Origin: UBA2336 sp964597075
GTDB taxonomy: Bacteria > Bacteroidota > Bacteroidia > Cytophagales > Cyclobacteriaceae
Length of the DNA stretch: 27,750 nucleotides
Reading direction: 5' to 3'
Assembly: GCA_964597075.1 (NCBI GenBank)
Contig: CAZQXC010000019.1
Location: 1 to 27,750 of the forward strand
The translations under genes were made by a program, and so were the position numbers. The notes beneath the pieces were generated by a model. That model worked only from the letters and a program-made list of their open reading frames with translations. It ran no database searches and was not told where the DNA came from. This document shows, piece after piece, positions 9,060-17,775 of this stretch (positions are counted from its first letter, which is position 1; each line of letters begins with the position of its first letter).

Positions 9060-10292
9060 TTAGAGCCCAATATCAACCTGGCCTTTTAAAAGGTCTTCAA
9101 AGTTCTCTCGTTCCCGTATCAGCTTCGCTTCATTGTTAATCACCAAAACTTCAGCAGGCCGTAAGCGTGAGTTGTAATTAGAGGCCATAGAGAATCCGTA
9201 AGCTCCTGCATTTTTAATGGCCAGAATATCACCTTCACACACTTCATTTAGTTTTCGCTCAGCACCCAGCGTGTCTGTTTCGCAGATATAGCCCACAATT
9301 GTGTAGACTTTTTGTTCTCCTGTTGAATTAGAGATGTTGATAATGTGATGATAGGCATCGTACATCATGGGGCGTAATAAATGATTCAGTCCGGTATTAA
9401 CACCAACAAACGTGGTGGAGGGAGTTGGTTTAACTAACGTTGTTTTGGCCAGCAAATGCCCTGCTTCACTCACAATGAATTTGCCGGGTTCTATCCATAA
9501 TTCAAGCCTTCGGCCGTATTGTTTACAAAACAACCGGAACGATTCGGTAAGCTTTAGACCTAAATCAAAAACATTGGTAACCCGATCCCCTTCCTTGTAT
9601 GCCACTTTAAACCCGCTGCCAAAGTCGATGAATTTCAAATCGGGGAAATCTCGCGCCACGCTGAAGAAAATATCGGCCATTTTAAGAAACACATCGGTTT
9701 CAGTTATGTCGGAGCCGGTGTGTATGTGTAACCCTTGAACTTGAATATTATATTGACTGACCACCTCCATAATCTGCTGAAGCTGGTACACAGATATTCC
9801 AAACTTCGAATCACTATGTCCAGTTGAGATTTTGACGTTTCCTCCCGCCATGATGTGCGGGTTTAGCCGGATGGAGCAGGGGTAAGAGCTTCTATACTGT
9901 GTACCGAATTTTTTCAAAAAGGGTATGTTATCAATGTTCACCACCAACCCGAGCTTTACGGCTTCTTCAATTTCACTGAAGTCGGCACAATTTGGTGAGA
10001 ACATGATTTCCGATGACGAAAACCCGGCTTTGAGTGCAAGTTGTGCCTCCTGAAGGGAGACCACATCTGCTCCAGCGCCATTCTTTTTCAATAGTCGAAG
10101 GATGGCAAGGTTGGAGAGTGCCTTAACGGCATACTTGATTTTGACATCCGCATCTGCGAAAGCCGTTTTCAGCGTTTTAAGTTGATGCACAATTTTACCG
10201 GCATCGTAAACATAAACCGGTGTGCCGAATTTCTCTGCCAGGTCTGTAGCTTTTATGTTTTGTATATAGTATGATCCGTCTCTTAATTCCAT
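9060..10292 (-). CDS. lysA: Diaminopimelate decarboxylase
   Basis: LysA performs the last step of lysine synthesis, decarboxylating meso-diaminopimelate to L-lysine. The 410 residues form the PLP alanine-racemase-like barrel plus the C-terminal beta domain. The PLP lysine is K57 in KYAVKALSN; GLHIHTGSD (about 190), the active-site CETDTLGAER (about 345) and AYGFSMASNYNSR (about 366) are family hallmarks. It stands alone on this strand, divergent from the alpha/beta hydrolase gene with 71 bases between starts. TATATTTG (10318-10311 on the minus strand) fits the -7 consensus, though no matching TTG is seen. Confidence 0.96.
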   Translation of the reverse strand: MELRDGSYYIQNIKATDLAEKFGTPVYVYDAGKIVHQLKTLKTAFADADVKIKYAVKALSNLAILRLLKKNGAGADVVSLQEAQLALKAGFSSSEIMFSPNCADFSEIEEAVKLGLVVNIDNIPFLKKFGTQYRSSYPCSIRLNPHIMAGGNVKISTGHSDSKFGISVYQLQQIMEVVSQYNIQVQGLHIHTGSDITETDVFLKMADIFFSVARDFPDLKFIDFGSGFKVAYKEGDRVTNVFDLGLKLTESFRLFCKQYGRRLELWIEPGKFIVSEAGHLLAKTTLVKPTPSTTFVGVNTGLNHLLRPMMYDAYHHIINISNSTGEQKVYTIVGYICETDTLGAERKLNEVCEGDILAIKNAGAYGFSMASNYNSRLRPAEVLVINNEAKLIRERENFEDLLKGQVDIGL

Positions 10293-10310
10293 TTAAGGGT
10301 TATTTAAATT

Positions 10311-10318
10311 CAAATATA
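10311..10318 (-). promoter_or_regulatory. Possible -7 box for lysA
   Basis: Read on the minus strand this is TATATTTG, a full match to TAnnTTTG, ending 18 bases before the lysA ATG. No TTG is present at the usual upstream distance, so the call rests on the -7 box alone. Confidence 0.4.
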
Positions 10319-10351
10319 CTTCCGTAATCCGGATCGTGGGGTTTGAATGCT

Positions 10352-10359
10352 TATTTTTG
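10352..10359 (+). promoter_or_regulatory. Possible -7 box directly before the hydrolase ATG
   Basis: TATTTTTG matches TAnnTTTG and ends only 4 bases before the ATG at 10364, so transcription would begin at or beside the start codon, giving a leaderless or near-leaderless mRNA. No TTG lies 17-23 bases upstream. The palindrome ATCCGGAT at 10327-10334 sits midway between the two divergent boxes. Confidence 0.4.
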
Positions 10360-10363
10360 ACCC

Positions 10364-11128
10364 ATGAAGTTATTCTATCGCGAGTATGGTGCCGGTCAGC
10401 CGCTTATTATCCTGCACGGGTTTATGGGCTCTTCCGATAATTGGTTGCCACAAGCCAAAATGCTTTCTGAGCATTATCAGGTATGGGTGATTGATCAACG
10501 CAATCATGGCCAATCGCCACACAGTGAGGTGTTTGATTATAAAGCACTGAGTGAGGATATTCTAGAGTTTATTCAGGAGCATAAACTAGAAAATCCGATA
10601 ATTCTAGGTCATTCCATGGGTGGCAAAGCCGCTATGAATTTTGCGCTGGTACATCCTGATATGCTGGACAGATTAATTGTAGTTGACATTGCACCCAAGG
10701 CTTATGAAGTTCGTCACGATTATATCGTGGAGGGATTGAAGGCGGTACCTATTGATGCCATTCAAACCAGGCAAGAGGCTGACGAAGAACTGGCTAAGCA
10801 TCTATCAAATGAAGCGGTTCGTCAATTTCTGTTAAAGAACCTGATGCGCAAACCTGAGGGTGGTTTCGGTTGGCGCATTAACCTTCCGGTGATTGAAAAG
10901 AACATTGAAGTAATTGGTGGTAAATTAATTTTTGATGGGAGTTTTGAAAAGCGAACACTTTTTATTCGTGGAGTAAAATCCGACTATATTGTGGAGGGCG
11001 ATCAGGAAGTGATCAAGAACATTTTTCCAAACGCTACACTCGTATGCATGGATACCGGCCATTGGGTGCAAGCCGAAAAACCCGTTGAATTTGTACATGT
11101 AGTCTTAAACTTTTTGAATGAAAAGTAA
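10364..11128 (+). CDS. Alpha/beta-fold hydrolase (YbfF-like esterase)
   Basis: A cytoplasmic alpha/beta hydrolase of 254 residues, close in layout to the YbfF esterases. The oxyanion-hole motif LHGFMGSSDNW lies at 17-27, the nucleophile elbow GHSMGG gives S84, and the other triad members are probably D207 (GVKSDYI) and H233 (DTGHWV). RNHGQSP (about 46-52) is typical of this subgroup. The substrate is unknown. The last 11 bases overlap the following methyltransferase gene, so the two are very likely translated from one mRNA. Confidence 0.92.
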   Translation: MKLFYREYGAGQPLIILHGFMGSSDNWLPQAKMLSEHYQVWVIDQRNHGQSPHSEVFDYKALSEDILEFIQEHKLENPIILGHSMGGKAAMNFALVHPDMLDRLIVVDIAPKAYEVRHDYIVEGLKAVPIDAIQTRQEADEELAKHLSNEAVRQFLLKNLMRKPEGGFGWRINLPVIEKNIEVIGGKLIFDGSFEKRTLFIRGVKSDYIVEGDQEVIKNIFPNATLVCMDTGHWVQAEKPVEFVHVVLNFLNEK

Positions 11129-11831
11129 AGGCAACCTTTACCTTATTCCAAATGTCATCGCTGACCATACAGCCGATCAGGTCATTCATCCATTTGTTAA
11201 GGAACAACTAAAAGCGATTCAGTTTTTTTTGGCAGAAGATATCCGCACCGCGCGAAGATTTTTGAGTAGCCTTAAAATCTATCCTTCCATCGAGTCGCTG
11301 AACTTTTCAGTGTTGAACAAGGACACATCATCGCTTGATCTGGATCAATTGATGAAGCCACTTTCTTCAGGTAATAATATTGGTGTTATTTCTGAGTCGG
11401 GCTGCCCGGGTGTTGCTGATCCTGGTGCAATGGCGGTGGCCTATGCGCATGAATCGGATATTCGGGTAATACCTTTGGTTGGCCCGTCTTCAATTTTGCT
11501 GGCCCTCATGGCTTCAGGTTTAAATGGACAACATTTTGCTTTTCATGGTTATTTACCGGTTGATGCCCAGGAAACCAGTAAAACCATCAAAGCTTTCGAG
11601 CGCGAATCAAAGACGAAAAGTCAAACACAGATTTTTATTGAAACACCCTATAGAAACAATCAATTATTCTCTAACCTGATAAAAACCTTAGATTCAAGTA
11701 CCCGCTTGTGTGTTGCTGTGGATATTACCGGTACCAATGAGGTCATTCAAACCAAGAAGGTTTCCGAATGGAAGAGCTTATCGATTGAATGGCCCAAACT
11801 ACCTGCTGTCTTTCTCTTTTTAGCACACTAA
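11118..11831 (+). CDS. RsmI-like tetrapyrrole-methylase-family SAM methyltransferase
   Basis: A 237-residue SAM-dependent methyltransferase of the tetrapyrrole (corrin/porphyrin) methylase superfamily, resembling 16S rRNA ribose methyltransferase RsmI. SESGCPGVADPG (92-103) matches the RsmI SDAGTPGxxDPG loop, GPSSILLALMASGL (about 120-133) the second SAM loop, and ETPYRN (about 174) the EAPHR motif. The N-terminal motif that reads TPIGNLxD in RsmI is IPNVIADH here, and the protein is shorter than typical RsmI. It is therefore a paralogue rather than certain RsmI; an RNA target is plausible but inferred. The start ATG overlaps the end of the hydrolase gene by 11 bases. Confidence 0.82.
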   Translation: MKSKGNLYLIPNVIADHTADQVIHPFVKEQLKAIQFFLAEDIRTARRFLSSLKIYPSIESLNFSVLNKDTSSLDLDQLMKPLSSGNNIGVISESGCPGVADPGAMAVAYAHESDIRVIPLVGPSSILLALMASGLNGQHFAFHGYLPVDAQETSKTIKAFERESKTKSQTQIFIETPYRNNQLFSNLIKTLDSSTRLCVAVDITGTNEVIQTKKVSEWKSLSIEWPKLPAVFLFLAH

Positions 11832-11841
11832 ATAACCGTTT

Positions 11842-11870
11842 TTGGTTTTACCTGCATTCCTCTAAATTTG
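11842..11870 (+). promoter_or_regulatory. Promoter of metK
   Basis: TTG at 11842-11844, an 18-base spacer, then TAAATTTG at 11863-11870: a full match to the Bacteroidota promoter pattern. Transcription would start near 11875, leaving a leader of only about 25 bases, too short for a SAM riboswitch. Confidence 0.7.
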
Positions 11871-11901
11871 CCGACTTAATAAAGAACTTAATCCTTAATA
11901 T

Positions 11902-13155
11902 ATGCCCTATTTGTTCACCTCTGAATCTGTATCTGAAGGTCACCCCGACAAAGTATCCGATCAGATTTCGGATGCCCTTATTGATTATTTCTTAGCCTAT
12001 GATCCTAATTCAAAGGTTGCCTGCGAAACATTAGTAACCACAGGGCAGGTTGTGTTGGCCGGTGAGGTAAAGTCTGAAGCATACCTTGACGTTCAGGACA
12101 TCGCCCGCGAGGTGATTCGTAAAATAGGCTATACCAAAAGTGAGTATATGTTTGAAGCGAATTCATGTGGAATTCTTTCAGCTATTCACGAACAATCTCC
12201 CGATATTAATCAGGGTGTTGAACGAAAGAGAAAGGAAGAGCAAGGTGCGGGCGATCAGGGTATGATGTTTGGCTATGCGACTAACGAGACGGACAATTAT
12301 ATGCCCCTACCTTTAGAGATAGCGCATTCACTGCTCCGTGAGCTAGCTGCTATCCGCAGGGAAGGAAAGCAAATGACCTACTTGCGACCTGACTCTAAAT
12401 CACAGGTAACGATTGAATATGATGATAACAATCAACCTGTGCGAATTGATGCTATTGTAGTTTCAACACAGCACGATGACTTTGACAAGGATGCGCCTAT
12501 GTTGAAGAAAATTAAGGATGACGTGGTGAATATTCTGGTTCCACGTGTGATGAAGAAATTACCAAAGCGTACCCATAAATTATTTAACAACGATATCAAG
12601 TATTTCATTAATCCAACCGGAAAATTTGTTATTGGTGGCCCTCACGGGGACACCGGATTAACCGGAAGAAAAATTATTGTAGATACCTATGGTGGGAAAG
12701 GCGCCCATGGTGGTGGTGCATTTTCGGGAAAGGATCCTTCTAAAGTAGATCGTTCAGCAGCGTATGCGACCCGTCACATCGCAAAGAATCTGGTGGCAGC
12801 AGGCGTGTGCAGCGAGGTGCTTGTGCAAGTAGCGTATGCCATTGGTGTTGCAAAGCCCGTTGGATTGTATGTAAATACCTATGGCACAAGTAAGGTTAAC
12901 CTGAGTGATGGAGAAATTGCCAAAAGAGTTGAAAAGATTTTTGATATGCGACCTTACTTTATCGAAAAGCGCTTTAACCTCCGAACACCCATCTATTCTG
13001 AAACAGCAGCGTATGGTCATATGGGTCGTAAATCAGAAGTTGTGGAGAAGGTATTTAACAAAGGAAGAAAAAATGAAAAGCGCGTCAAGGTTGAATTGTT
13101 CCCCTGGGAAAAACTGGACTATGTTGAACAGGTGAAGAAAACCTTCAAGCTTTAA
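11902..13155 (+). CDS. metK: S-adenosylmethionine synthetase
   Basis: MetK makes S-adenosylmethionine from ATP and methionine. The 417-residue protein carries the N-terminal GHPDKVSDQISDA (14-26), the GGPHGDTGLTGRK ATP-binding stretch (about 245-257) and the GGGAFSGKDPSKVDRSAAYA signature (about 272-291). Length and motifs are normal for the bacterial homotetrameric enzyme. It has its own promoter; no partner follows in operon. The 117 bases downstream hold no convincing terminator or gene, only a 14-codon open frame (13207-13251) that is probably chance. Confidence 0.98.
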   Translation: MPYLFTSESVSEGHPDKVSDQISDALIDYFLAYDPNSKVACETLVTTGQVVLAGEVKSEAYLDVQDIAREVIRKIGYTKSEYMFEANSCGILSAIHEQSPDINQGVERKRKEEQGAGDQGMMFGYATNETDNYMPLPLEIAHSLLRELAAIRREGKQMTYLRPDSKSQVTIEYDDNNQPVRIDAIVVSTQHDDFDKDAPMLKKIKDDVVNILVPRVMKKLPKRTHKLFNNDIKYFINPTGKFVIGGPHGDTGLTGRKIIVDTYGGKGAHGGGAFSGKDPSKVDRSAAYATRHIAKNLVAAGVCSEVLVQVAYAIGVAKPVGLYVNTYGTSKVNLSDGEIAKRVEKIFDMRPYFIEKRFNLRTPIYSETAAYGHMGRKSEVVEKVFNKGRKNEKRVKVELFPWEKLDYVEQVKKTFKL

Positions 13156-13272
13156 TTGATAACTGATTAATTTTATAAAGAAAAACTGACGGTGCGGACC
13201 AATAGTATGCCGAACAATAAAAGCACCATATGGATACTGGAAATGGTGTGATAGTAAATTAATAATATTTGA

Positions 13273-14196
13273 ATGAGTTGTTCACGAACAGTTAATCAAC
13301 TTCATATCAAAACATCCGTATTGTTAGTCCGCCTTAGGGCCTGGCTTCAAAGCGGGGATCCAAAAAGGAACAAACTCAAGGGAGATTTTCTTAAAGCAAA
13401 ATTGCTGACTAATTATTTTGCGCAGAAATATTTGTCCTCAACTCAAAATCTAGAACAAAATCAACTAACAACAGAAACACCTGAAACAATTTGGCAATTT
13501 TGGGATAACCCTTCCGGACGAAAAACACCTGAAATCGTAAAATCATCGTTGGAAAGTGTTGATAAATTCAAAGGGAACTTTGATCAGAAAATACTCAATA
13601 ATGCTACATTCGCACACTACTCGGATTTGCCCGGGTATGTATTAGACAAATTCAAAAAAGGACAAATTGCTTATCCGCATTTTTCGGATTTGCTGCGCCT
13701 GAATTTATTAAAGAATCATGGTGGAATTTGGCTAGATGCAACCGGATATATGACGGGTTTTGTGCCGCAGTATATTCTTGAACAAGGTTTCTTCGTGTTT
13801 CTTACCGGTCACTTAACTCATTTTCCCTATTCTTTTATGCAAAATTGTTTTGTTCGCGCGAAAAAGGGAAGTTTTCTATGCGAGGCCTGGTATCAGATGT
13901 GTGTCGAATACTGGAAAAACGAGACCAAAGCTATTGACTATTTTCAACATCAGCTTATTTTCAAAACGCTTATTTCCCACCAGTCAAAGGCAAGGAAATT
14001 GTTCACACAAATGCCCCAAATCTCGGAGGATGGAGTTCAACACCTAGTGGGGGATAATTTGCTTAAAAAGTTTGATGCGGACGAATGGGAAGGAATCAGG
14101 AAGGCATCATTTTTCCAAAAGACAACGTACAAAGTGCCACCGAAAACTGATTATTCAGGCACTTATTTTTCAGCATTAAGCAACGGGAACGTTTGA
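13273..14196 (+). CDS. Caps_synth-type glycosyltransferase
   Basis: A 307-residue glycosyltransferase resembling the capsular polysaccharide synthesis family (Caps_synth, related to OCH1-like sugar transferases). TIWQFWDN (about 73-80) is the typical start of the nucleotide-sugar domain; GGIWLDAT (150-157, with D155) takes the place of the metal-binding DxD. It shares the IWQFW, LIRLNLL and GGxWLD framework with the two genes at 15820 and 16776, but the C-terminal half is different. There is no signal peptide, so it probably works at the cytoplasmic face of the membrane. First gene of a five-gene block; its TGA overlaps the TTG start of the next gene. Donor and acceptor are unknown. Confidence 0.83.
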   Translation: MSCSRTVNQLHIKTSVLLVRLRAWLQSGDPKRNKLKGDFLKAKLLTNYFAQKYLSSTQNLEQNQLTTETPETIWQFWDNPSGRKTPEIVKSSLESVDKFKGNFDQKILNNATFAHYSDLPGYVLDKFKKGQIAYPHFSDLLRLNLLKNHGGIWLDATGYMTGFVPQYILEQGFFVFLTGHLTHFPYSFMQNCFVRAKKGSFLCEAWYQMCVEYWKNETKAIDYFQHQLIFKTLISHQSKARKLFTQMPQISEDGVQHLVGDNLLKKFDADEWEGIRKASFFQKTTYKVPPKTDYSGTYFSALSNGNV

Positions 14197-15809
14197 AAAC
14201 AGACAAAAAAATCAGCGTGATCATTCCGATATACAATGCGGAAAAATATTTATTGCCAACACTCCATGCTGTACGCTTTCAAACATACCAAAATTTGGAA
14301 ATTATTTGTGTGCTGGACTGCCCGACTGATAACTCCGAAAAGATTGTCAGAGGAGTTGCTATCGAAGATGATCGAATAAAGATATTCACAAATTCTAAAA
14401 ATTTAGGTCCGGCTGAAACGAGGAACAACGGCATTCGCTATGCTATTGGTGATTACATCCACTTTATGGATTCGAATGATTTAATCAATCATGATTTCTA
14501 CGAAATTCTGTTGAATGAGGCAATTAAAACAGGCGCAGATATCAGTGCGTGTTCGGTGTTTAACGAAAAAAAGCCAAAGCAAAGTATCTGGTTTGTAAAG
14601 GATGAAGTTTTACTGGGTAAGGATAAGATTCATAAGTCCGAAGTTTTGTATCGGGGTTGGGTATGGAGATACTTAATCAAAAAAGAATTTTGGAATGAAC
14701 ACAATTTTTCATTTCCGGATCTTTACGCGATGGAAGATACTGTGGTGTCGATTTCCCTTATACACTTTGCGAATAAGATTGTAATTTGTTCGGATGCCGT
14801 ATATATCTACAAGAATCGTGACAGTTCCCTCTGGAACCGAAATAAAAGCCCCGACAACCCGGACCAGAAACGACTAGTGAAGGATAATGCGAGAAAGGCT
14901 AAAAGAGCCATACATTATTTAATACAGAACTATAAAATTAAACAGCCCGGCAAAAGGTTTCTGAGGTTTAGGGAGTTTATTAATGGTAAATATTCATGCA
15001 CAAACGATCCGATCGTTTACGGAGAACTTAATAATAAGATTAGTGTAATAATGCCGGTTTACAATGTGGAAAAATATTTGTTGCGAGCACTGAATTCTGT
15101 TCGCTTTCAAACATATCAAAACATAGAAATCATTTGTGTATTGGATTGCCCTACTGATAGTTCTGCGGAAATCATCTCAAAGATTGCTGCTGAAGATAAG
15201 CGCTTAAAATTGGTTAAGCATACAGAGAACAAAGGCTTGCCGGCAGCCCGAAATTCAGGCGTTAAATTTGCAACGGGTCAGTACATCCATTTTATGGATT
15301 CAGACGACTGGCTCAGTCCTGATTTTTATGAGACATTGATATACGCGGCCGAAAAATCAAAAGCTGATGTTGCTGCCTGTTCGGTATTCTATGAGAAAAA
15401 GCCATGGAGAAGTATTTGGTTTCGCAAAAGCGAAGTGCTGAAGGAGACCGATGATAAAATGGATAAAACAGAAATAACAATTCAGGGTTGGGCTTGGAAG
15501 TATTTGATCAAAAAAAGTTTTTGGGACGGGCATAATTTTTCTTTTCCTGATTTAGTGCCGATGGAGGACAAGCCCGTCATGATTTCGATGATTTACTATG
15601 CAAACGCAGTTGTCCTTTGTCCTGCCGCTGTTTACTTCTATAAGAATCGGGAAAATTCAATCTTAAATAAAAGCCATGATCCGGTGCGTGAAAACCAGAG
15701 AAAGCTAAACCGCCACAAAGCACGGGCGATTTACAAAGCTTTTATGAAGCGTAATAAGATCAAACAGCCCAACAAATTGCGATATTATCTAAAAAAAATC
15801 ATGACTTAG
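14193..15809 (+). CDS. Double-domain family 2 glycosyltransferase
   Basis: A 538-residue protein made of two GT2 domains in tandem, repeating every 276 residues. Domain 1 starts at ISVIIPIYNAEKYL (about 6-19), domain 2 at ISVIMPVYNVEKYL (about 283-296). Both keep RFQTYQNxEIICVLDCPTD and the later MED that may supply the catalytic base. The DxD region is DSDD (369-372) in domain 2 but DSND (93-96) in domain 1, so domain 1 may bind metal poorly. The repeats remain similar at DNA level, pointing to a fairly recent duplication. Translation probably starts at TTG 14193, overlapping the previous stop as TTGA. The protein could add two sugars in turn, or use domain 1 for binding only; this is inference. 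Confidence 0.85.
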   Translation: MKTDKKISVIIPIYNAEKYLLPTLHAVRFQTYQNLEIICVLDCPTDNSEKIVRGVAIEDDRIKIFTNSKNLGPAETRNNGIRYAIGDYIHFMDSNDLINHDFYEILLNEAIKTGADISACSVFNEKKPKQSIWFVKDEVLLGKDKIHKSEVLYRGWVWRYLIKKEFWNEHNFSFPDLYAMEDTVVSISLIHFANKIVICSDAVYIYKNRDSSLWNRNKSPDNPDQKRLVKDNARKAKRAIHYLIQNYKIKQPGKRFLRFREFINGKYSCTNDPIVYGELNNKISVIMPVYNVEKYLLRALNSVRFQTYQNIEIICVLDCPTDSSAEIISKIAAEDKRLKLVKHTENKGLPAARNSGVKFATGQYIHFMDSDDWLSPDFYETLIYAAEKSKADVAACSVFYEKKPWRSIWFRKSEVLKETDDKMDKTEITIQGWAWKYLIKKSFWDGHNFSFPDLVPMEDKPVMISMIYYANAVVLCPAAVYFYKNRENSILNKSHDPVRENQRKLNRHKARAIYKAFMKRNKIKQPNKLRYYLKKIMT

Positions 15810-15819
15810 ACCAAAGCAC

Positions 15820-16779
15820 ATGTCAAAGATAAGGAACTGGGTTGTATCAGGAATCAAGCGAACATTGAAAAGGATTCGTGCAATAAGTAATATCCCTAAA
15901 CAACAGAAAGTTGCCAAAAAATTAGATGGTTATATTGCCGCATTTTTGAATCGGGAAATAGAAACATTTAACGCTATTCCTAAAAAGCCCGAGCTGGTTG
16001 GAAGAAAAATATTCTGGCAATATTGGCATCAGGGGGTAAATTCAACAACTTCAAAAATGGTTGTTGCTTGTCTTCATTCCGTTGAAAAGTACAGTGGCGA
16101 TCACGAAGTTATAGTGTTAACCTCTAAAACAGTCTGGGACTATATCGAATTACCACAGTTTGTTTTTGAGAAATTCGGAAAAGACAGGTTCAATTTTGCG
16201 AAGCTTGCCAATCTCATACGATTAAATTTACTTTCGGCTTATGGTGGCGTGTGGCTTGATGCAACCCTTTACCTAACAGCACCGATTGATAAACAGGTAT
16301 TGAGCTTGGATTTTTTTGCCTTTCAGCGGTCTAAAACTGCGCCAGCCGATGCTGAGATATTTCGAAAGTTTGACCCGTTATATTTTTCTTGGGACCTCAA
16401 CTTCCTGGCAGGCATGCTTAATTCTTTTATGATTGCAAAACCAGGTAACAAAATCATTTCAGACTTGCTTTCGATTTTACTAGCGTATTGGAAAAGGGAG
16501 AATAAAGTAGGACATTATTATTTTTTCCAGATTTGTTTCAACCGTATGGTGCAACATGATGAATGGAAGAAATATAACTGCGAAATTGTTGGTGATACGG
16601 ATTGCCATAGACTGCAAGTGGTATCGCTTGAGAAATTCGACCAGTATATTTTTGAAGAAATTAAATCAAAAAGTAGTATCCATAAATTAACATACCGGTT
16701 CGATAAGTTTAGTCAAATTCCGGAAGGTTCGTTTTTTGATTTTGTTGCAAACGGAAAAATAGAAACGGAAGAAAAGTGA
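15820..16779 (+). CDS. Caps_synth-type glycosyltransferase, tandem copy 1
   Basis: A 319-residue glycosyltransferase of the Caps_synth type. KIFWQYWHQG (about 63-72) opens the domain, LIRLNLLSAYGGVWLDAT holds the active-site aspartate D147, and NSFMIAKPGNKI with a run of aromatic residues (HYYFFQICFNRM) follows. The N-terminus (about 1-45) is basic and could lie against the membrane. It is closely related along its full length to the next gene, with which it forms a tandem duplicate; its ATG is 10 bases after the GT2 stop and its TGA overlaps the GTG start of that gene. Confidence 0.85.
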   Translation: MSKIRNWVVSGIKRTLKRIRAISNIPKQQKVAKKLDGYIAAFLNREIETFNAIPKKPELVGRKIFWQYWHQGVNSTTSKMVVACLHSVEKYSGDHEVIVLTSKTVWDYIELPQFVFEKFGKDRFNFAKLANLIRLNLLSAYGGVWLDATLYLTAPIDKQVLSLDFFAFQRSKTAPADAEIFRKFDPLYFSWDLNFLAGMLNSFMIAKPGNKIISDLLSILLAYWKRENKVGHYYFFQICFNRMVQHDEWKKYNCEIVGDTDCHRLQVVSLEKFDQYIFEEIKSKSSIHKLTYRFDKFSQIPEGSFFDFVANGKIETEEK

Positions 16780-17771
16780 AGCAACCGTGGAAAGACCTAT
16801 TCGAACGGACAGCGTTCTTCTTTAGAAGAATCGTAAGAATACAAAAGCGTATTAAAAAGGCAAGAAAAGCAAAGAAAGCCCTCCCTTTACAAGCCGAAGT
16901 AGCCAAAAAGCTGGATGGCTATATTGCAGATTTTTTAAACGGAAAAATTGATAAGGTAGTTTCGGTTGCCAAAAAACCTGAGTTGGTCGGAAAAAAAATA
17001 ATCTGGCAGTTTTGGCAACAGGGAATCGATGAAAAAACACCTAAAATAGTTAGAATCTGCCAAGACTCTGTGAAGAAATTTAGCAATGGGTACGAAGTAA
17101 TTGTTCTATCGAAGGAAACATTGGTCCAGTACATTGATGAGCTGCCCGACTATATCTGGAAAAAATTTGGTACAGGCGGATATGATTTTCCTAAAATTGC
17201 CAATCTTATTCGGCTTCAATTGCTTTCGGCTTACGGTGGTGTTTGGCTTGACTCCACCATCTATCTGACAAAACCGCTGGAAGAAAGCTGGTTGCAAAAG
17301 GATTTCTTTGCGCTTCAACGCTCCGAAACACCACCACCTGATTCAGAAATTTTTTCAGCCTACGATCCGATTGGCCTTACCTGGGAGAGTGCATCGTTTG
17401 TCAGAATGCAAAACTCTTTCATGATTGCTAAACCACATCATAAAATCATTGACGACTTACTTTCCATTCATTTTGAGTATTGGAAAAAAGAATCACAGAT
17501 CAATCATTACTTCTTTTTTCAGATCATGTTCAATCGCATGATGCAACATGAAGAATGGAAAAACCTGAATTGCGAAACTGTAGATTATGCTGATTTCCAC
17601 AGGTTTTTAATTGCCGGACTCGACCGATTTGACCAAACGTTGTTCGATGAGGTAGTGGCCCGTTGGGGTGTACACAAACTCACCCTTTATTGGGCGAAGA
17701 AGTGGAAAAGAAAGCAATTACCTTCCGGCTCGTTAGCCGATGTCTTGATAAATAAGAAAAACGAAAAATAG
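16776..17771 (+). CDS. Caps_synth-type glycosyltransferase, tandem copy 2
   Basis: A 331-residue paralogue of the preceding gene, with the same order of motifs: KKLDGYIADFLNGKI (about 47-61), IIWQFWQQGID (about 74-84), GGVWLDST (154-161, D159), QRSETPPPDSEIF and NSFMIAKPHHKIIDDLLSI. The basic N-terminal tail is longer and lysine-rich. It starts with GTG at 16776 inside a GTGA overlap with the previous stop, a sign of coupled translation. Two similar but not identical copies probably act on different acceptors or add successive sugars; this is inference. Confidence 0.85.
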   Translation: MKQPWKDLFERTAFFFRRIVRIQKRIKKARKAKKALPLQAEVAKKLDGYIADFLNGKIDKVVSVAKKPELVGKKIIWQFWQQGIDEKTPKIVRICQDSVKKFSNGYEVIVLSKETLVQYIDELPDYIWKKFGTGGYDFPKIANLIRLQLLSAYGGVWLDSTIYLTKPLEESWLQKDFFALQRSETPPPDSEIFSAYDPIGLTWESASFVRMQNSFMIAKPHHKIIDDLLSIHFEYWKKESQINHYFFFQIMFNRMMQHEEWKNLNCETVDYADFHRFLIAGLDRFDQTLFDEVVARWGVHKLTLYWAKKWKRKQLPSGSLADVLINKKNEK

Positions 17772-17775
17772 AACG

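Noticed and set aside
11871..11901. SAM riboswitch before metK
   Set aside because: The predicted promoter leaves only about 25 bases of leader, too short for any known SAM riboswitch.
13207..13251. 14-codon open frame in the metK-glycosyltransferase spacer
   Set aside because: No ribosome binding site, no recognisable content and no codon pattern; probably chance.
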